Shown here: positions 48,501 to 56,297 of the stretch, one piece after another
Layout of the letters: each line of letters opens with the position of its first letter
Position numbering within the stretch: position 1 is the first letter of the stretch
Source of the DNA: Sphingobacteriales bacterium
GTDB taxonomy: Bacteria; Bacteroidota; Bacteroidia; Chitinophagales; UBA2359
Length of the DNA: 64,000 nt
Direction: 5' to 3'
Assembly: GCA_016706405.1 (NCBI GenBank)
Contig: JADJJT010000001.1
Coordinates: 1,628,004-1,692,003 of the forward strand
Position numbers and translations under genes: made by a program
The notes under the pieces: generated by a model
The model's database searches: none
What the model was told of the DNA's origin: nothing
The model's input: the letters and a program-made list of their open reading frames with translations, nothing else

Positions 48501-49993
48501 ATACAAACATATACAAAGGTGTAACAATTAAGGATTTAATGCCATCCATTTTTAAACTATGGTTTTTTATGGCTAATCCTTCTTTTGCTAACAACCAAAA
48601 TGTTGCTAAAGCAAGAGCAAGCAAAGAAGAAATTACTCCAGTTATATTGAAGTTTAAACCGGTGAAAGATGATGTATTTGAAAAAACTAAATTTAAAAAA
48701 ATTCTGAGTTTTATAACTCCCTCTGGCGTCCTTAATAATGTTAATGTTGTAGGAGATAGTAATTTTAAAAATTTTACAGTTTTAAATAAACTTATTTCTT
48801 TAATGGTTAATCCGGCAAACGAAACTCCGGAAATTGGAACAGCTGGTTATTTACTTGCGCCATTATTACCAAAAGCAAAAAATTTAAAAAATATATTTAA
48901 AGGTGAAAAAGTAAAACCTGAAAATATAGATTACACAGTCTTAAAAAGTGAAGATATGCACCATCCGGAACATATGGAACAACATTACTTTATTTTTTAT
49001 GAAGATAAATTTAAAGACAAAACCGAATTTAATACCAAAAACAATAAAAGAGTTAAGTTTTCATCAATAGACAATATTCTTTTTAATAAATCTAGTAAAG
49101 AACACAAAGTAAAAATTGGTTTTACTAATCCATCAGCTATTGGTAGGAAGCCAAGTACTGGTGTATTAAAATTAAAAAATTCAGTTCCTAATGACAGCAC
49201 AAGTGTATTTAAAGTAGTTAAAATAATTGGAAATTTTTATGCTTTACTTGCTGATACTGATGCTAATTTTGAAGCCTTTAAAGAAAATGTCGAAAATGTT
49301 TTAACCACACTTAAAAATGTTCCGTACAATAAAGAAATACTTTTCCCAAAGACAATCGCAACTCCAATTACAACAATACCTGTAAGATTTTCAGAATATC
49401 TTCAAGAAAGATTAAAAGAAGAACTTGGAATTACGTCAGAAATAATAAAAAAAGAAGGCTTCTATATTTTAGAAACTGATTTTAACAAAAAGTTCCCAAT
49501 GAATATGAAAAATATTAATGAAGTAAAAAAACTATACGCAGATAGATTAGAGGAACGATCGTATTTAAAAATACTTGGAGTTGGCGAAGAATTAATAAGA
49601 GACCCAAAAAGATTTGAAATATCGGAAAATACGGTAAAAGCAACTTCAATAGAAGCGCCGGTATTAGAATCAACGGTTGAGCCAACCAGTATTGAGCAAA
49701 TTTCCGATAGAGAAACTATTGTAGATTCAATAATTGAGCCCAAAGAAGAGAGCGAATTTACGCCTGAACCCGCTAAAAATTATACTACTGTTTTTGAAGG
49801 TCAAAACAAAGAAAGCTTTATTATTTATGCACTTTCTAATGCCATAGAACATGTAAATAAGACTGGCGGTACAATTCATGTTGATGAAAATATCCATAAG
49901 AGTATAACTATGGATATGTATAGACGATCGCAAGCTAAAAGACGTGATATAAATTTAGGCCATACAATAGATGAAATTAAAGCCTTTGCTTAG
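42518..49993 (+). CDS. Giant crAss-like phage-type protein, C-terminal part resembling virion RNA polymerase
   Basis: A 2491-residue ORF and the longest in the window. Near residues 1010-1060, GLRIPNQQLSSNNVFSVIKF, then YIYVNSEVVAKEGSGFSIDK resemble the double-psi-barrel signature of crAss-like phage virion RNA polymerases. In active ones the final part reads D-x-D-x-D; here it is G-F-S-I-D (1049-1053). About 430 residues later LVSLQVDNVKTLKSTLLNLK followed by YLIARGVGYEAVLDFL matches another conserved stretch of that family. Long helical and charged sections (about 1240-1330, glutamate-rich) may be coiled coil. The start ATG is 3 bases after the slippery heptamer; translation may be by frameshift or coupling. 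Nothing phage-like follows it; porU is convergent 85 bp away. Confidence 0.75.
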   Translation: MENGTSIETAKLNNTEALVQTMVNELAGVHRVVQHADRSTTYIIKTKHKTDLGGYNTNIFEYAYSKRLANKIIKIIDGIESYSAPKGMTAIGKFIAAILPIMQQEFKTNALTSRTHVQGAGVNGYEKDGSVNQESVFDDFIANEPFGMFQGGIKATIANLDLQNVVTAASKSVEKTIYDKVVNLMAANITDKIRQFKDVLLKYGVIDEVRNIEGEFAHFATAIKSEFFENHHESNKIEYEIIENVWLNKAMGHIEEMLLFFGDPRVYMDAVNAFKRFNLQSSTGKVDVTLMTSSEDLHITAAEIIGNEGLRDKINYGNKTPAKYDGSAREIIGTEEKRRSSSVDFVRKTIEKHRKNILERANEAKLFEYREAQIKHYVNNKLNEELKNLAAEYSKTKEFKTILKNALSIIKLEDLHIHGNHVRAELLKKFKASKEDELIKKFKDSFKFERDADGSIVSIVKTVNGEEVDRRSLKWSKDTIQTKAKKYATEQATHFENMVIDDGQSWLNIYSYATFKDNQGAWEPGHQLTLEFELFVYADAIRAIDGEKANYTSMEILATNFIKIKELKKIVNRESVFITTDELLAKLEPFTPEKSKYIGNSYENRDEWMVAAIDTREAVISVRKHAYDVLMPSILRGGTPATRSKQFDKMRFMIDHGIDFYHTVSGAKSGVRKTHKWYEEVEENIMDITTGEIETIKYLGNFNSAGLLIKDESGNATDTFDISYESYLDWQYVQEQLEIDSREKTEIIDSVQKRKNILGDLEVNGVPIDFYLSEEEEEKNGNLFDIWNSLEEEEKLLRSSLYASKEQFLEHTNALMAILIRDLKLLLGYAETSDGKFKLANMQDMIDVIKEKAINKSSADNIISSIENLIDTGAIEALPNRYAIEPVLLSIISNVLIKIKRPGNAAVQVASLGLEAINTPLELHESGKYLANTSNAFYADTEEKNPNIRPSQVRMSVPLKWRKKFIDFANKMEENKNANHTLLTAIDFVNNYIAEKLAKGEDAIMLIGLRIPNQQLSSNNVFSVIKFYPPTKANYIYVNSEVVAKEGSGFSIDKQQLYFDTELLEQENILENDYEQWKQENKNRVDRVEQIKKSSDELDIFKKIKPFSKHAYNNLMELKEIPSRTLKRKGKKKTVISGVPLETEVKNLQILYKDKSSVLLKSFSKPLKSIAKLIDNPSINDAIRNLLRSTSKNGEAKKITKIIKQYQDVITLLLNAKKELGNTQENEVILDNYNKLHNMLKANIYALENLLVTTLIENQEMINFLTAEQAEEMDEIEQEQGETLHNLYTKITQENAEIEAKNEQALEEREDQFRKLYATEKRALQLENISQAYHLHKLFEAEKNLILNKANAGQLLSAISIDTTNEVYNKLKVFKADVQQRNKLLSRIINPVENVLNNEIMNHAKFNVGIVAVNQSLQRILSQLNIPLRDAYAGNSYRDFEQRNLSTYVFIGDIGDSLSTASLVDEDGNLISVVNSELVSLQVDNVKTLKSTLLNLKTETMTIAQYLIARGVGYEAVLDFLTSPILDEFLVARAANESMVSKGQVNDKGKFLNLKNKDFLAKFLQDRNLKIAENSPTLEFLNTESNTIKYDSIFNSEGEKKLKKIEALKKHIEGKNNPEAEKTESEKTESDYFKILYFLDLEIISAAYSVLGKAAMPDKQEPKNFVEVQEIQNAIKRIDAGNHLISKEDFDRIKNESSQSMFYKSQREYENMFEDLRIAPRFAPFIDYMTKLYGKLAKASKISFKQKLINDLIVFSAFFDMAVKKAILENLHERMINTGMAATDVDTKIRILEDELGEVNSAIYNFSFEEILNQFSLSIDNNNEMAKGLGILNSVLQLKNNGEVEMDIFALGNNTTFNINNLSLIGKANTGSSNSQLINGLERVYKNYLKSRRRILLNPEQSLIKKSINDSNYLNYLTEKYRNNPMVTVETLKTFQRTEEFLQKLLALSVYQTGISSSIYNLIRVLPSDLSAPLVERGTTFLKNYLSNSLDPIYDTNIYKGVTIKDLMPSIFKLWFFMANPSFANNQNVAKARASKEEITPVILKFKPVKDDVFEKTKFKKILSFITPSGVLNNVNVVGDSNFKNFTVLNKLISLMVNPANETPEIGTAGYLLAPLLPKAKNLKNIFKGEKVKPENIDYTVLKSEDMHHPEHMEQHYFIFYEDKFKDKTEFNTKNNKRVKFSSIDNILFNKSSKEHKVKIGFTNPSAIGRKPSTGVLKLKNSVPNDSTSVFKVVKIIGNFYALLADTDANFEAFKENVENVLTTLKNVPYNKEILFPKTIATPITTIPVRFSEYLQERLKEELGITSEIIKKEGFYILETDFNKKFPMNMKNINEVKKLYADRLEERSYLKILGVGEELIRDPKRFEISENTVKATSIEAPVLESTVEPTSIEQISDRETIVDSIIEPKEESEFTPEPAKNYTTVFEGQNKESFIIYALSNAIEHVNKTGGTIHVDENIHKSITMDMYRRSQAKRRDINLGHTIDEIKAFA

Positions 49994-50077
49994 ACGAAAA
50001 AAACAACAATGAAAAAGATATTACTGCCAAAACCATAACAAACCAATAATCAAAAAAACATATTTTAGAGCCAATTA

Positions 50078-53000
50078 TTAGCGCAGTACTACTAATTTTT
50101 CTAATTTTCGGGCGGTTTCTTGCCGCGAATCGGTAACGCTTATTTGGTAAACATAAACCCCGCGCCCAATGGGGCTGCCAAACTCATCTAAACCATCCCA
50201 AATAAGGGCATCGCTAATGCGTTTTGGGGCAGCGGTAATTTGGGTACGCAGTGTTTTAACCACCCTACCCGATAACGACATAATGCGCACGGTAACGGTT
50301 AAATTGTCGCCGGGGCGGTTATGCTCAAACCAAAACGAGGTTTGATCCATAAAGGGGTTGGGGTAGTTAAGTACATGTTCGAGGGCTAATTTGGCATCTT
50401 TAACCACTACAAACTCGGTGTAACCTTTGGCTGAATTGTTGTTAATATCCCAGCATTTTACACTAATTTGATGTAGTCCGGGCGATAAATTATACAAAGG
50501 GTAAGCAATAGAGCCTTCGTTGTATTTATCTAAACTCGATTTATAAAAATTGTTCAGTACCAATACATTTTTTTCGTCGTTATTAAGCACACCTGTTATA
50601 TCGTGGCCAATGCCATTACCTACGGTATTAATGCCAAACTCGTCGGTAATTTTTACAATTAAAACGGGGTCTTCGTTGGTAGTGCCACCGGCAATAAACG
50701 ATTCATCATTTATAAACACGGCTACTTCAGGCGGCGTTAAGTCATTGGCTGCGTTATTGTCAATAGCACCAATAAAAAACTTATTGGTTTGACCGGCAGC
50801 ATCAGTTTGGCCATTTTCGGCATATAAGCTAAGGCGACCATTTCCAATTTGATAGGCAATATCTTTAGGAACATAAAACGAAAAGGCAAACTCGCCGTTA
50901 GTAACCGATACATTGCCCCTAAAAATAATATTCCGGAAATAACTAAACGTAGTAACGGGGCTTTTCGAGTCGTTCGCTAAAGTAGGCACGTTTACCCGTT
51001 TATCAAAAATAGTGGGGTAAACCCTGCCGTTAAAACTGTTAAGGCGTTGGTTTTGGGCATCGCGCACCTCGCCGGTAATGGTAACTTTGCTCAGGGCTTT
51101 TAGGGTATCTAAGCTGCCGTTGCCCACTGGTTTGCTGTTAATGGTTGTTGCAACGGCTTGGTATTGCGGGTAAGCCAAAGTAATGGCGGGGTCGCCCAGT
51201 AACACAAATTTACGATTGTTGGTGCCGGTAATTGCCGCATCGTTTTTACCGCGCCGCAGCACCTCGCCAATAGCGGGCATTTTTCCGTTGATGGGTTTAA
51301 ACAAATGATGTAAAAAATCTTCGTTCATGCGTTGGTTCGAGCTAGCATATACCAACCTAACGGTAGTAACATTGCCAATTGAGCCGCCATTGGGTGTAGT
51401 AATCAGCACCTCGCCCGCCGAGGTAAGGCCGGGGTTGTCGTAACGACTAAAACTACAAGTAGCGGTTATAAACAAAGGCAATTTATCATAGTTTGTCCAC
51501 GAGGCAATATCGCCTGTACCGAGCACGCGCTCGTGCGCCCACCCCGACTCGCCGCCGTGCCCAACGTAGTTCATTACTAAATTTCCGGCAAAAACACGGC
51601 TGTTGATAGCACTATTTACATCGGGGTAGCGATTTCCGCCTGGGGTTGTTTGTTGGCGGTACGAGTCGAAATATATTTTTTCGACGTTATATTCCGGAAA
51701 ATTAGTTTCTAAATAATTAGCATGAAGTTCGGCATCTTCTAAATGTAAATTGCCGTCTTCGTCGTCGGCAACTAAGCTAAAATTAGTGCGCCAGTCGCCA
51801 AGTGTTTTGGTATTGGTGGCGTAGTTAATAATTTTATCAACTACTTGGCGGGCCTGGTCTTTGGTGTGGACGGGCAGTCTGCCTACGGCAATATCTAATT
51901 GTAAGGCTACATCCTCCAAATTATTGCCCTCGTTGTCGTCAAGAACGGCAAAGTAGTCATCGGTGCAATAGGTGTCAATAGTTTCTATTGACTCGGCTGT
52001 TTCAAAAGTAGGGACAAAGTTCTGGTTGATACCCTCTTCAAATTCAATATTTTTGTAATCATACGAGGCATCGCCAAACAAGGTTAAAAATTGGGGCATT
52101 TTATCCGGATTGTTTTCGGCGCGGTCGTAAAACATCTTTACAAAGTCGCGTATAGCTGTTAAATCGGGCGTTCCCGATGAGAATTCGTTATAAACCGTTT
52201 GAATGGTTGTCAATAATACCTCGTAGCCGTTGTGTTCGGTATGAAATTTTGCCAAACGCTCGGCTTCGGTTAAAAAATCGGGGTGTGTAATTATAATTAA
52301 ATCCGGAAAAGCAACAGCATGTAAATTTTGGTTTGGTATTTGACCTCCACCTGCATTAATATCAATAGCAGCAGGCGTTACAAAGTCGGTACCATCAAAG
52401 GCAATAAACTGGCGCAACACGTTGGTTTGTACGGTAACGGTTGAATTGTTTGCCGTTGGTGTAAGTTGTACTGCGTTTGTGGGGTCAGTAACATCCCAAT
52501 AGATTACGTTAGTAGTATTGCCGCTTAAAACAAAACTTGTCCACGAGGCATCGTTTCCGGATTGGTAGGTTTTAACGTTTCTAAATAATAATTGTCCGGT
52601 GTTAAATACTAAGTTGCGGGTTACGTTTACGGCTAAATAGTCAAGCCAGCCTACGGCAGTGGGGTCAATTTTATTATAAGTAACCTCAACTGGAATTTGG
52701 TCGCCTAAGGCTTCAAAAATTAAAAAAGATTGCCCATTGCGGGCGTAGGATTTTTCGTAGCCGGGTGTTACTGTTCCAATATTAGGTGTGTTGGCTGTTT
52801 TATTGGCAGCTTTTAGGGTAAAACTACTGCTTGCCCCCACCGACCTTGCTGCAAATAAACCTTTGATGGTTACGGTACTTGCGGGAGTAATATTGGGTGC
52901 GGTAAAATTGAAGGTTTGTGTAGTTACGGCACTAAACTCTTCGCCATAAAACTCGCGGCCACTATGTATTAAGTTTTTCTTTTCTGCTTCATGAAAGTAA

Positions 53001-54085
53001 TAGTCGTTAAAAGTGGTAGCTGTTTGCGTAGGTGCTTGTGTAGGTGCAGCCTGAACAGGCATAATTTTAACGGGCAAACTATTAATACCTACAAAATAGC
53101 TATTATCTGTTGCGTAGGGATGTTTTTGGTGTTCAAAGCGCTGTAAACTGGGGTTATACGTCCATTGGTCGGGGCCTTGGGCATAAAAAAGGGCGTAGTC
53201 GGCATCGTCAAAAATGCCGTTTTTATTTTGGTCGTTTATTTGAAGTGGGTTGTCGCGCAGGTCGTCTGTTCGGGCGGCTCCGGCAAGTTCGGGCAGGGCT
53301 CCGCCGCCATTGCCGTAAATATGGAAATTGGCAAAATTAACCGTTGTTGAAATTCCTAACTGTTTTAAAAAATTGCGGTCAATGCGGCAAACGCCATCTT
53401 TGTTTACGATAAACCGGTAGTATTGTCCATTGGCTAAAACCGAGGTTTCGGTGTAGATGCGGGCGGGGTCTTTGGCGGGGTTATTTGGGTTAGGTTGGTT
53501 TGCTGTTGTGCTAATTTTGAGGGTAAAATGTGTTAGTTTTTCGTAACCCGAGGGGGAGGCGGGGTTTTTCCGGATAGGAATAAAGGATACCATTACTACG
53601 GGTAAACCTTTGTCGTTAGCTGTTTTTATTTCTGGCTCAATGGTCTCGGTAATTATATTTGTATTTGTGGGGGTGTAGGCCAAGGGCAGGGCTTCGTATT
53701 GGGCATCTGTCAGGCTTATTTTATGTTGCCCGGTATAGGCAACAGGCAATCGTTTGGCGTAAATTGGCCAGTTGTGCTGTGGGTAATTAAAGGCAGCTCC
53801 TGCAAATAAGGCGGCAGGTTGGGCATTGCTGCCCAAGTCGGCTTCTCCGTTTATATTGGTATCATCATTATTGTTAAGACTCCCGGCAGCTACGGGTTGT
53901 ATGGTTTTCCAATCAAGCGTTTCGGTATGCGTTTGTTGGCTTGTATTTTGCTGTGCTAATACTGGGGCTATATAACAAGTGTTTGCTATTAAAGCCAGCA
54001 ATAATGGCAATAACATTAAACGAATATATTTTCTTGAATTAAAAAAATGAACAAGCTTAGAACCAATATACATATTTGACATCAT
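50078..54085 (-). CDS. porU: Type IX secretion sortase PorU
   Basis: PorU is the C25 gingipain-like transpeptidase on the cell surface that cuts the C-terminal signal of T9SS cargo and attaches lipopolysaccharide. The protein is 1335 residues with a signal peptide ending near APVLAQ. The catalytic dyad is H843 (MNYVGHGGESGW) and C877 (FITATCSFSRYD). Other family parts are PDLIIITHPDFLTEAERLA and NNRKFVLLGDPAITLAYP. The C-terminus has the beta-sandwich sorting-type domain (NYPNPFMDQTSFWF, GRGVYVYQISVTD) usual for PorU. It runs opposite to the giant gene and is divergent from the PorP/SprF gene. Confidence 0.95.
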   Translation of the reverse strand: MMSNMYIGSKLVHFFNSRKYIRLMLLPLLLALIANTCYIAPVLAQQNTSQQTHTETLDWKTIQPVAAGSLNNNDDTNINGEADLGSNAQPAALFAGAAFNYPQHNWPIYAKRLPVAYTGQHKISLTDAQYEALPLAYTPTNTNIITETIEPEIKTANDKGLPVVMVSFIPIRKNPASPSGYEKLTHFTLKISTTANQPNPNNPAKDPARIYTETSVLANGQYYRFIVNKDGVCRIDRNFLKQLGISTTVNFANFHIYGNGGGALPELAGAARTDDLRDNPLQINDQNKNGIFDDADYALFYAQGPDQWTYNPSLQRFEHQKHPYATDNSYFVGINSLPVKIMPVQAAPTQAPTQTATTFNDYYFHEAEKKNLIHSGREFYGEEFSAVTTQTFNFTAPNITPASTVTIKGLFAARSVGASSSFTLKAANKTANTPNIGTVTPGYEKSYARNGQSFLIFEALGDQIPVEVTYNKIDPTAVGWLDYLAVNVTRNLVFNTGQLLFRNVKTYQSGNDASWTSFVLSGNTTNVIYWDVTDPTNAVQLTPTANNSTVTVQTNVLRQFIAFDGTDFVTPAAIDINAGGGQIPNQNLHAVAFPDLIIITHPDFLTEAERLAKFHTEHNGYEVLLTTIQTVYNEFSSGTPDLTAIRDFVKMFYDRAENNPDKMPQFLTLFGDASYDYKNIEFEEGINQNFVPTFETAESIETIDTYCTDDYFAVLDDNEGNNLEDVALQLDIAVGRLPVHTKDQARQVVDKIINYATNTKTLGDWRTNFSLVADDEDGNLHLEDAELHANYLETNFPEYNVEKIYFDSYRQQTTPGGNRYPDVNSAINSRVFAGNLVMNYVGHGGESGWAHERVLGTGDIASWTNYDKLPLFITATCSFSRYDNPGLTSAGEVLITTPNGGSIGNVTTVRLVYASSNQRMNEDFLHHLFKPINGKMPAIGEVLRRGKNDAAITGTNNRKFVLLGDPAITLAYPQYQAVATTINSKPVGNGSLDTLKALSKVTITGEVRDAQNQRLNSFNGRVYPTIFDKRVNVPTLANDSKSPVTTFSYFRNIIFRGNVSVTNGEFAFSFYVPKDIAYQIGNGRLSLYAENGQTDAAGQTNKFFIGAIDNNAANDLTPPEVAVFINDESFIAGGTTNEDPVLIVKITDEFGINTVGNGIGHDITGVLNNDEKNVLVLNNFYKSSLDKYNEGSIAYPLYNLSPGLHQISVKCWDINNNSAKGYTEFVVVKDAKLALEHVLNYPNPFMDQTSFWFEHNRPGDNLTVTVRIMSLSGRVVKTLRTQITAAPKRISDALIWDGLDEFGSPIGRGVYVYQISVTDSRQETARKLEKLVVLR

Positions 54086-54594
54086 ATTAATTGCGTTTAT
54101 AGTGAATGTAAAAATAGAGTTTTAGACAACCCCAAAAAAACGAAGACAAAATTAACAATTCTCAAAGGCGGGAATAATTGTTTCTGTTATTGGCAACATG
54201 TTTAATACTTTTTTTGCTGTTGCTGCCGTATTTTTATAAATAAACGGCGCTAACCGCATTTTTGTTGCCACTATTGCTTTTAGCACCTCGACAAGATACC
54301 AAAACAACTTAATTGGTTGCATTTGCGTTATAAATTTGGAGTAAGCAGGCAATACTATAAAAACAAAGCAATAAGTTGCCGTACCTTTGCATGTTTTTAT
54401 TTCATTTTTTAGGATTTGCGTTTTAGAGCAGCCAAATCCCCTGCCACAATTTATTTATCCGGAAAACAGGCATAGAAAGCAAAATCCATGATGGGTAAAA
54501 AATAATTAATTGACCTTACCGTTTATTTGCTATTAATCTAAACAACGGTAATTACATCTAATCTAATTTTTTCCTTCCCTTAGCAATTTAAGGC
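54086..54594. other. Divergent gap between porU and the PorP/SprF gene
   Basis: About 510 bp. A perfect -7 element TACCTTTG lies at 54,382-54,389 on the plus strand and could serve the PorP/SprF gene with a long leader. One TCCGGA occurs at 54,458. A 66-codon minus-strand frame (54,152-54,352) has no support. Confidence 0.45.
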
Positions 54595-54660
54595 TTGAAA
54601 TTAGCTCCAATATTATCTAAAGAAAAACATAAAAAAAATATACAACATATATTAACCTGT

Positions 54661-55743
54661 ATGCAGAAAATAAGTTTTTGTCCTCGATTGCCTCTATCGA
54701 AATCCGGATATTTTTATGGTCTTAGCATGGCCGTGGCACTTGTAACGGGCATTGCCATTATTATAACTTTGGCAACATCGGTATCCGCCCAAGCTCAGGA
54801 TGCCGAGTTTAGTCAATTTTACGCGGCCCCCTTGCACTTAAACCCAGCCATGATTGGCTTTACCACCGAGCCGCGCCTTACGGCAAATTTTAGAAGCCAA
54901 TACCCCGGCTACGGCAATACCTATACTACCGCTGCCTTGTCTTACGACCAACATTTTGCCAATATTAACAGTGCCATTGGCGTGTCAATACTGGCCGACA
55001 GACAGGCTAACGGGCTGTTAAATACCTATCAAGTAGGTGGTTTATATGCCTACCAACTGCCGCTAAATAGCAATTTTGCCCTTAAATTGGGCGCGCAAGC
55101 TACTTATTTACAACAAAACCTTAACTGGGCCGATGTGATATTAACCGACATGATTAACCCCACAAACGGGCAAGGCACACTGCCTACCGGCGAAATTTAC
55201 CCCGACCAGCATAATGTATTGCGCCGCTTTGATATTAATATGGGTATATTGGCCTTTACCGACCGTTTTTATGGCGGCGCCTCGTTTAAACATATTACCC
55301 AACCCGGTTTGTCGTTTACTGGCAATACCGATGCCGACAACCGGTTAAATCTTCGCAGCGCCTTTCATTTGGGCAATGTATGGTATTTTGGACCAACCAT
55401 TGTGGGTAAAACACGCGCCTATATCAGCCCTAATATTGCTTTTATAACACAAGGTCGTTTTGCGCAGGTTAATGTTGGGGCATACTTGGGTAAAGGTTTT
55501 CTGTTTGGTGGTGCCATGTTTAGGCATACCACCCACAACAGCAGTGCCGCTATATTAATGGTAGGGGTTAAAGCGGGCATTTTTAAAGCCGCCTATAGTT
55601 ACGATGCAAGTTTAATGGGTATAGGTGCGCCAGCAAGCGCGCACGAGCTGTCGCTATCACTTGATTTTGGCAACACCAGTGCCTATCGGTACAATAAACG
55701 CTCGAAACAACAAATGGATTGCCCTGTAATTTTTAAGCAGTAA
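54661..55743 (+). CDS. PorP/SprF-family type IX secretion membrane protein
   Basis: The frame opens at a TTG at 54,595, but the ATG at 54,661 gives a sensible N-terminus with a signal peptide ending near SVSAQAQ (360 residues). The mature start, DAEFSQFYAAPLHLNPAMIG, is the PorP/SprF signature, followed by RLTANFRSQYPGYGNTYTTA. It forms an outer-membrane barrel and helps secrete or attach T9SS proteins, often adhesins with type B sorting domains. Multiple paralogues exist per genome, so it may not be the core PorP. It is next to porU (divergent) and to two T9SS-sorted proteins. Confidence 0.92.
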   Translation: MQKISFCPRLPLSKSGYFYGLSMAVALVTGIAIIITLATSVSAQAQDAEFSQFYAAPLHLNPAMIGFTTEPRLTANFRSQYPGYGNTYTTAALSYDQHFANINSAIGVSILADRQANGLLNTYQVGGLYAYQLPLNSNFALKLGAQATYLQQNLNWADVILTDMINPTNGQGTLPTGEIYPDQHNVLRRFDINMGILAFTDRFYGGASFKHITQPGLSFTGNTDADNRLNLRSAFHLGNVWYFGPTIVGKTRAYISPNIAFITQGRFAQVNVGAYLGKGFLFGGAMFRHTTHNSSAAILMVGVKAGIFKAAYSYDASLMGIGAPASAHELSLSLDFGNTSAYRYNKRSKQQMDCPVIFKQ

Positions 55744-56297
55744 AAAACAGAAAGAAGCGCAAACAAAAAAAATAGGAATGCGGCTAAAACACCAGATACA
55801 CTATAGCTGATAAGGTTTTTTTATCCGGATTTAAAAATAAATACTGTAAATTTGCCACTCAGCCTCTTTGTCCTTTTAAAAAAATATAATTTTGTAGATT
55901 GGCTGACTCCCATTTATTTTACAGCAAAACAGATTTTCTAAAATCAAAATAAAAAGACAATGCTGTGATCCGGATCATAATATAATATTGATGTAAATGC
56001 AATTAATTCCTTGCTAGATTCTTGTTTTTATTATATCGGGCATAAAATTTGTTGCTTAATTTAGATATACATGGATAGATAATAAGTGTTTGGAATTTAT
56101 TAAATCCGGAATAGAAAGAAAAGACTTTTTATCCGGATAAAATTGATAATTGAAGTACCCACAGTTTGCTTTAAAGCAAATCATGTTTAGCAAATCATAT
56201 TTCTAACGCATCTTTGTTTATTTATTAACTTATAATATTATTTTTATAGATAAAAATCTACACTTTGACTTTTACTAAAAAACCAAAATAATCTATC
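55744..56297. other. Gene-free stretch upstream of the first T9SS cargo gene
   Basis: About 550 bp of AT-rich DNA with no ORF of note. It contains four TCCGGA copies (55,824, 55,969, 56,105 and 56,132), one inside a 12-bp palindrome TGATCCGGATCA (55,966-55,977), and the repeat element annotated at 56,165-56,198. Confidence 0.6.
56165..56198. promoter_or_regulatory. Palindrome plus direct repeat upstream of the T9SS cargo gene
   Basis: A perfect 16-bp palindrome TTTGCTTTAAAGCAAA (56,165-56,180) overlaps the first copy of a direct repeat AGCAAATCAT (56,175-56,184 and 56,189-56,198, 14-bp period). It lies 100 bp before the ATG at 56,298. It could bind a regulator; no known site is matched. Confidence 0.35.

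Noticed and set aside
54152..54352. 66-codon minus-strand frame upstream of porU
   Set aside because: Somewhat helical and basic, but no promoter, no known family and not linked to a neighbour; probably chance.
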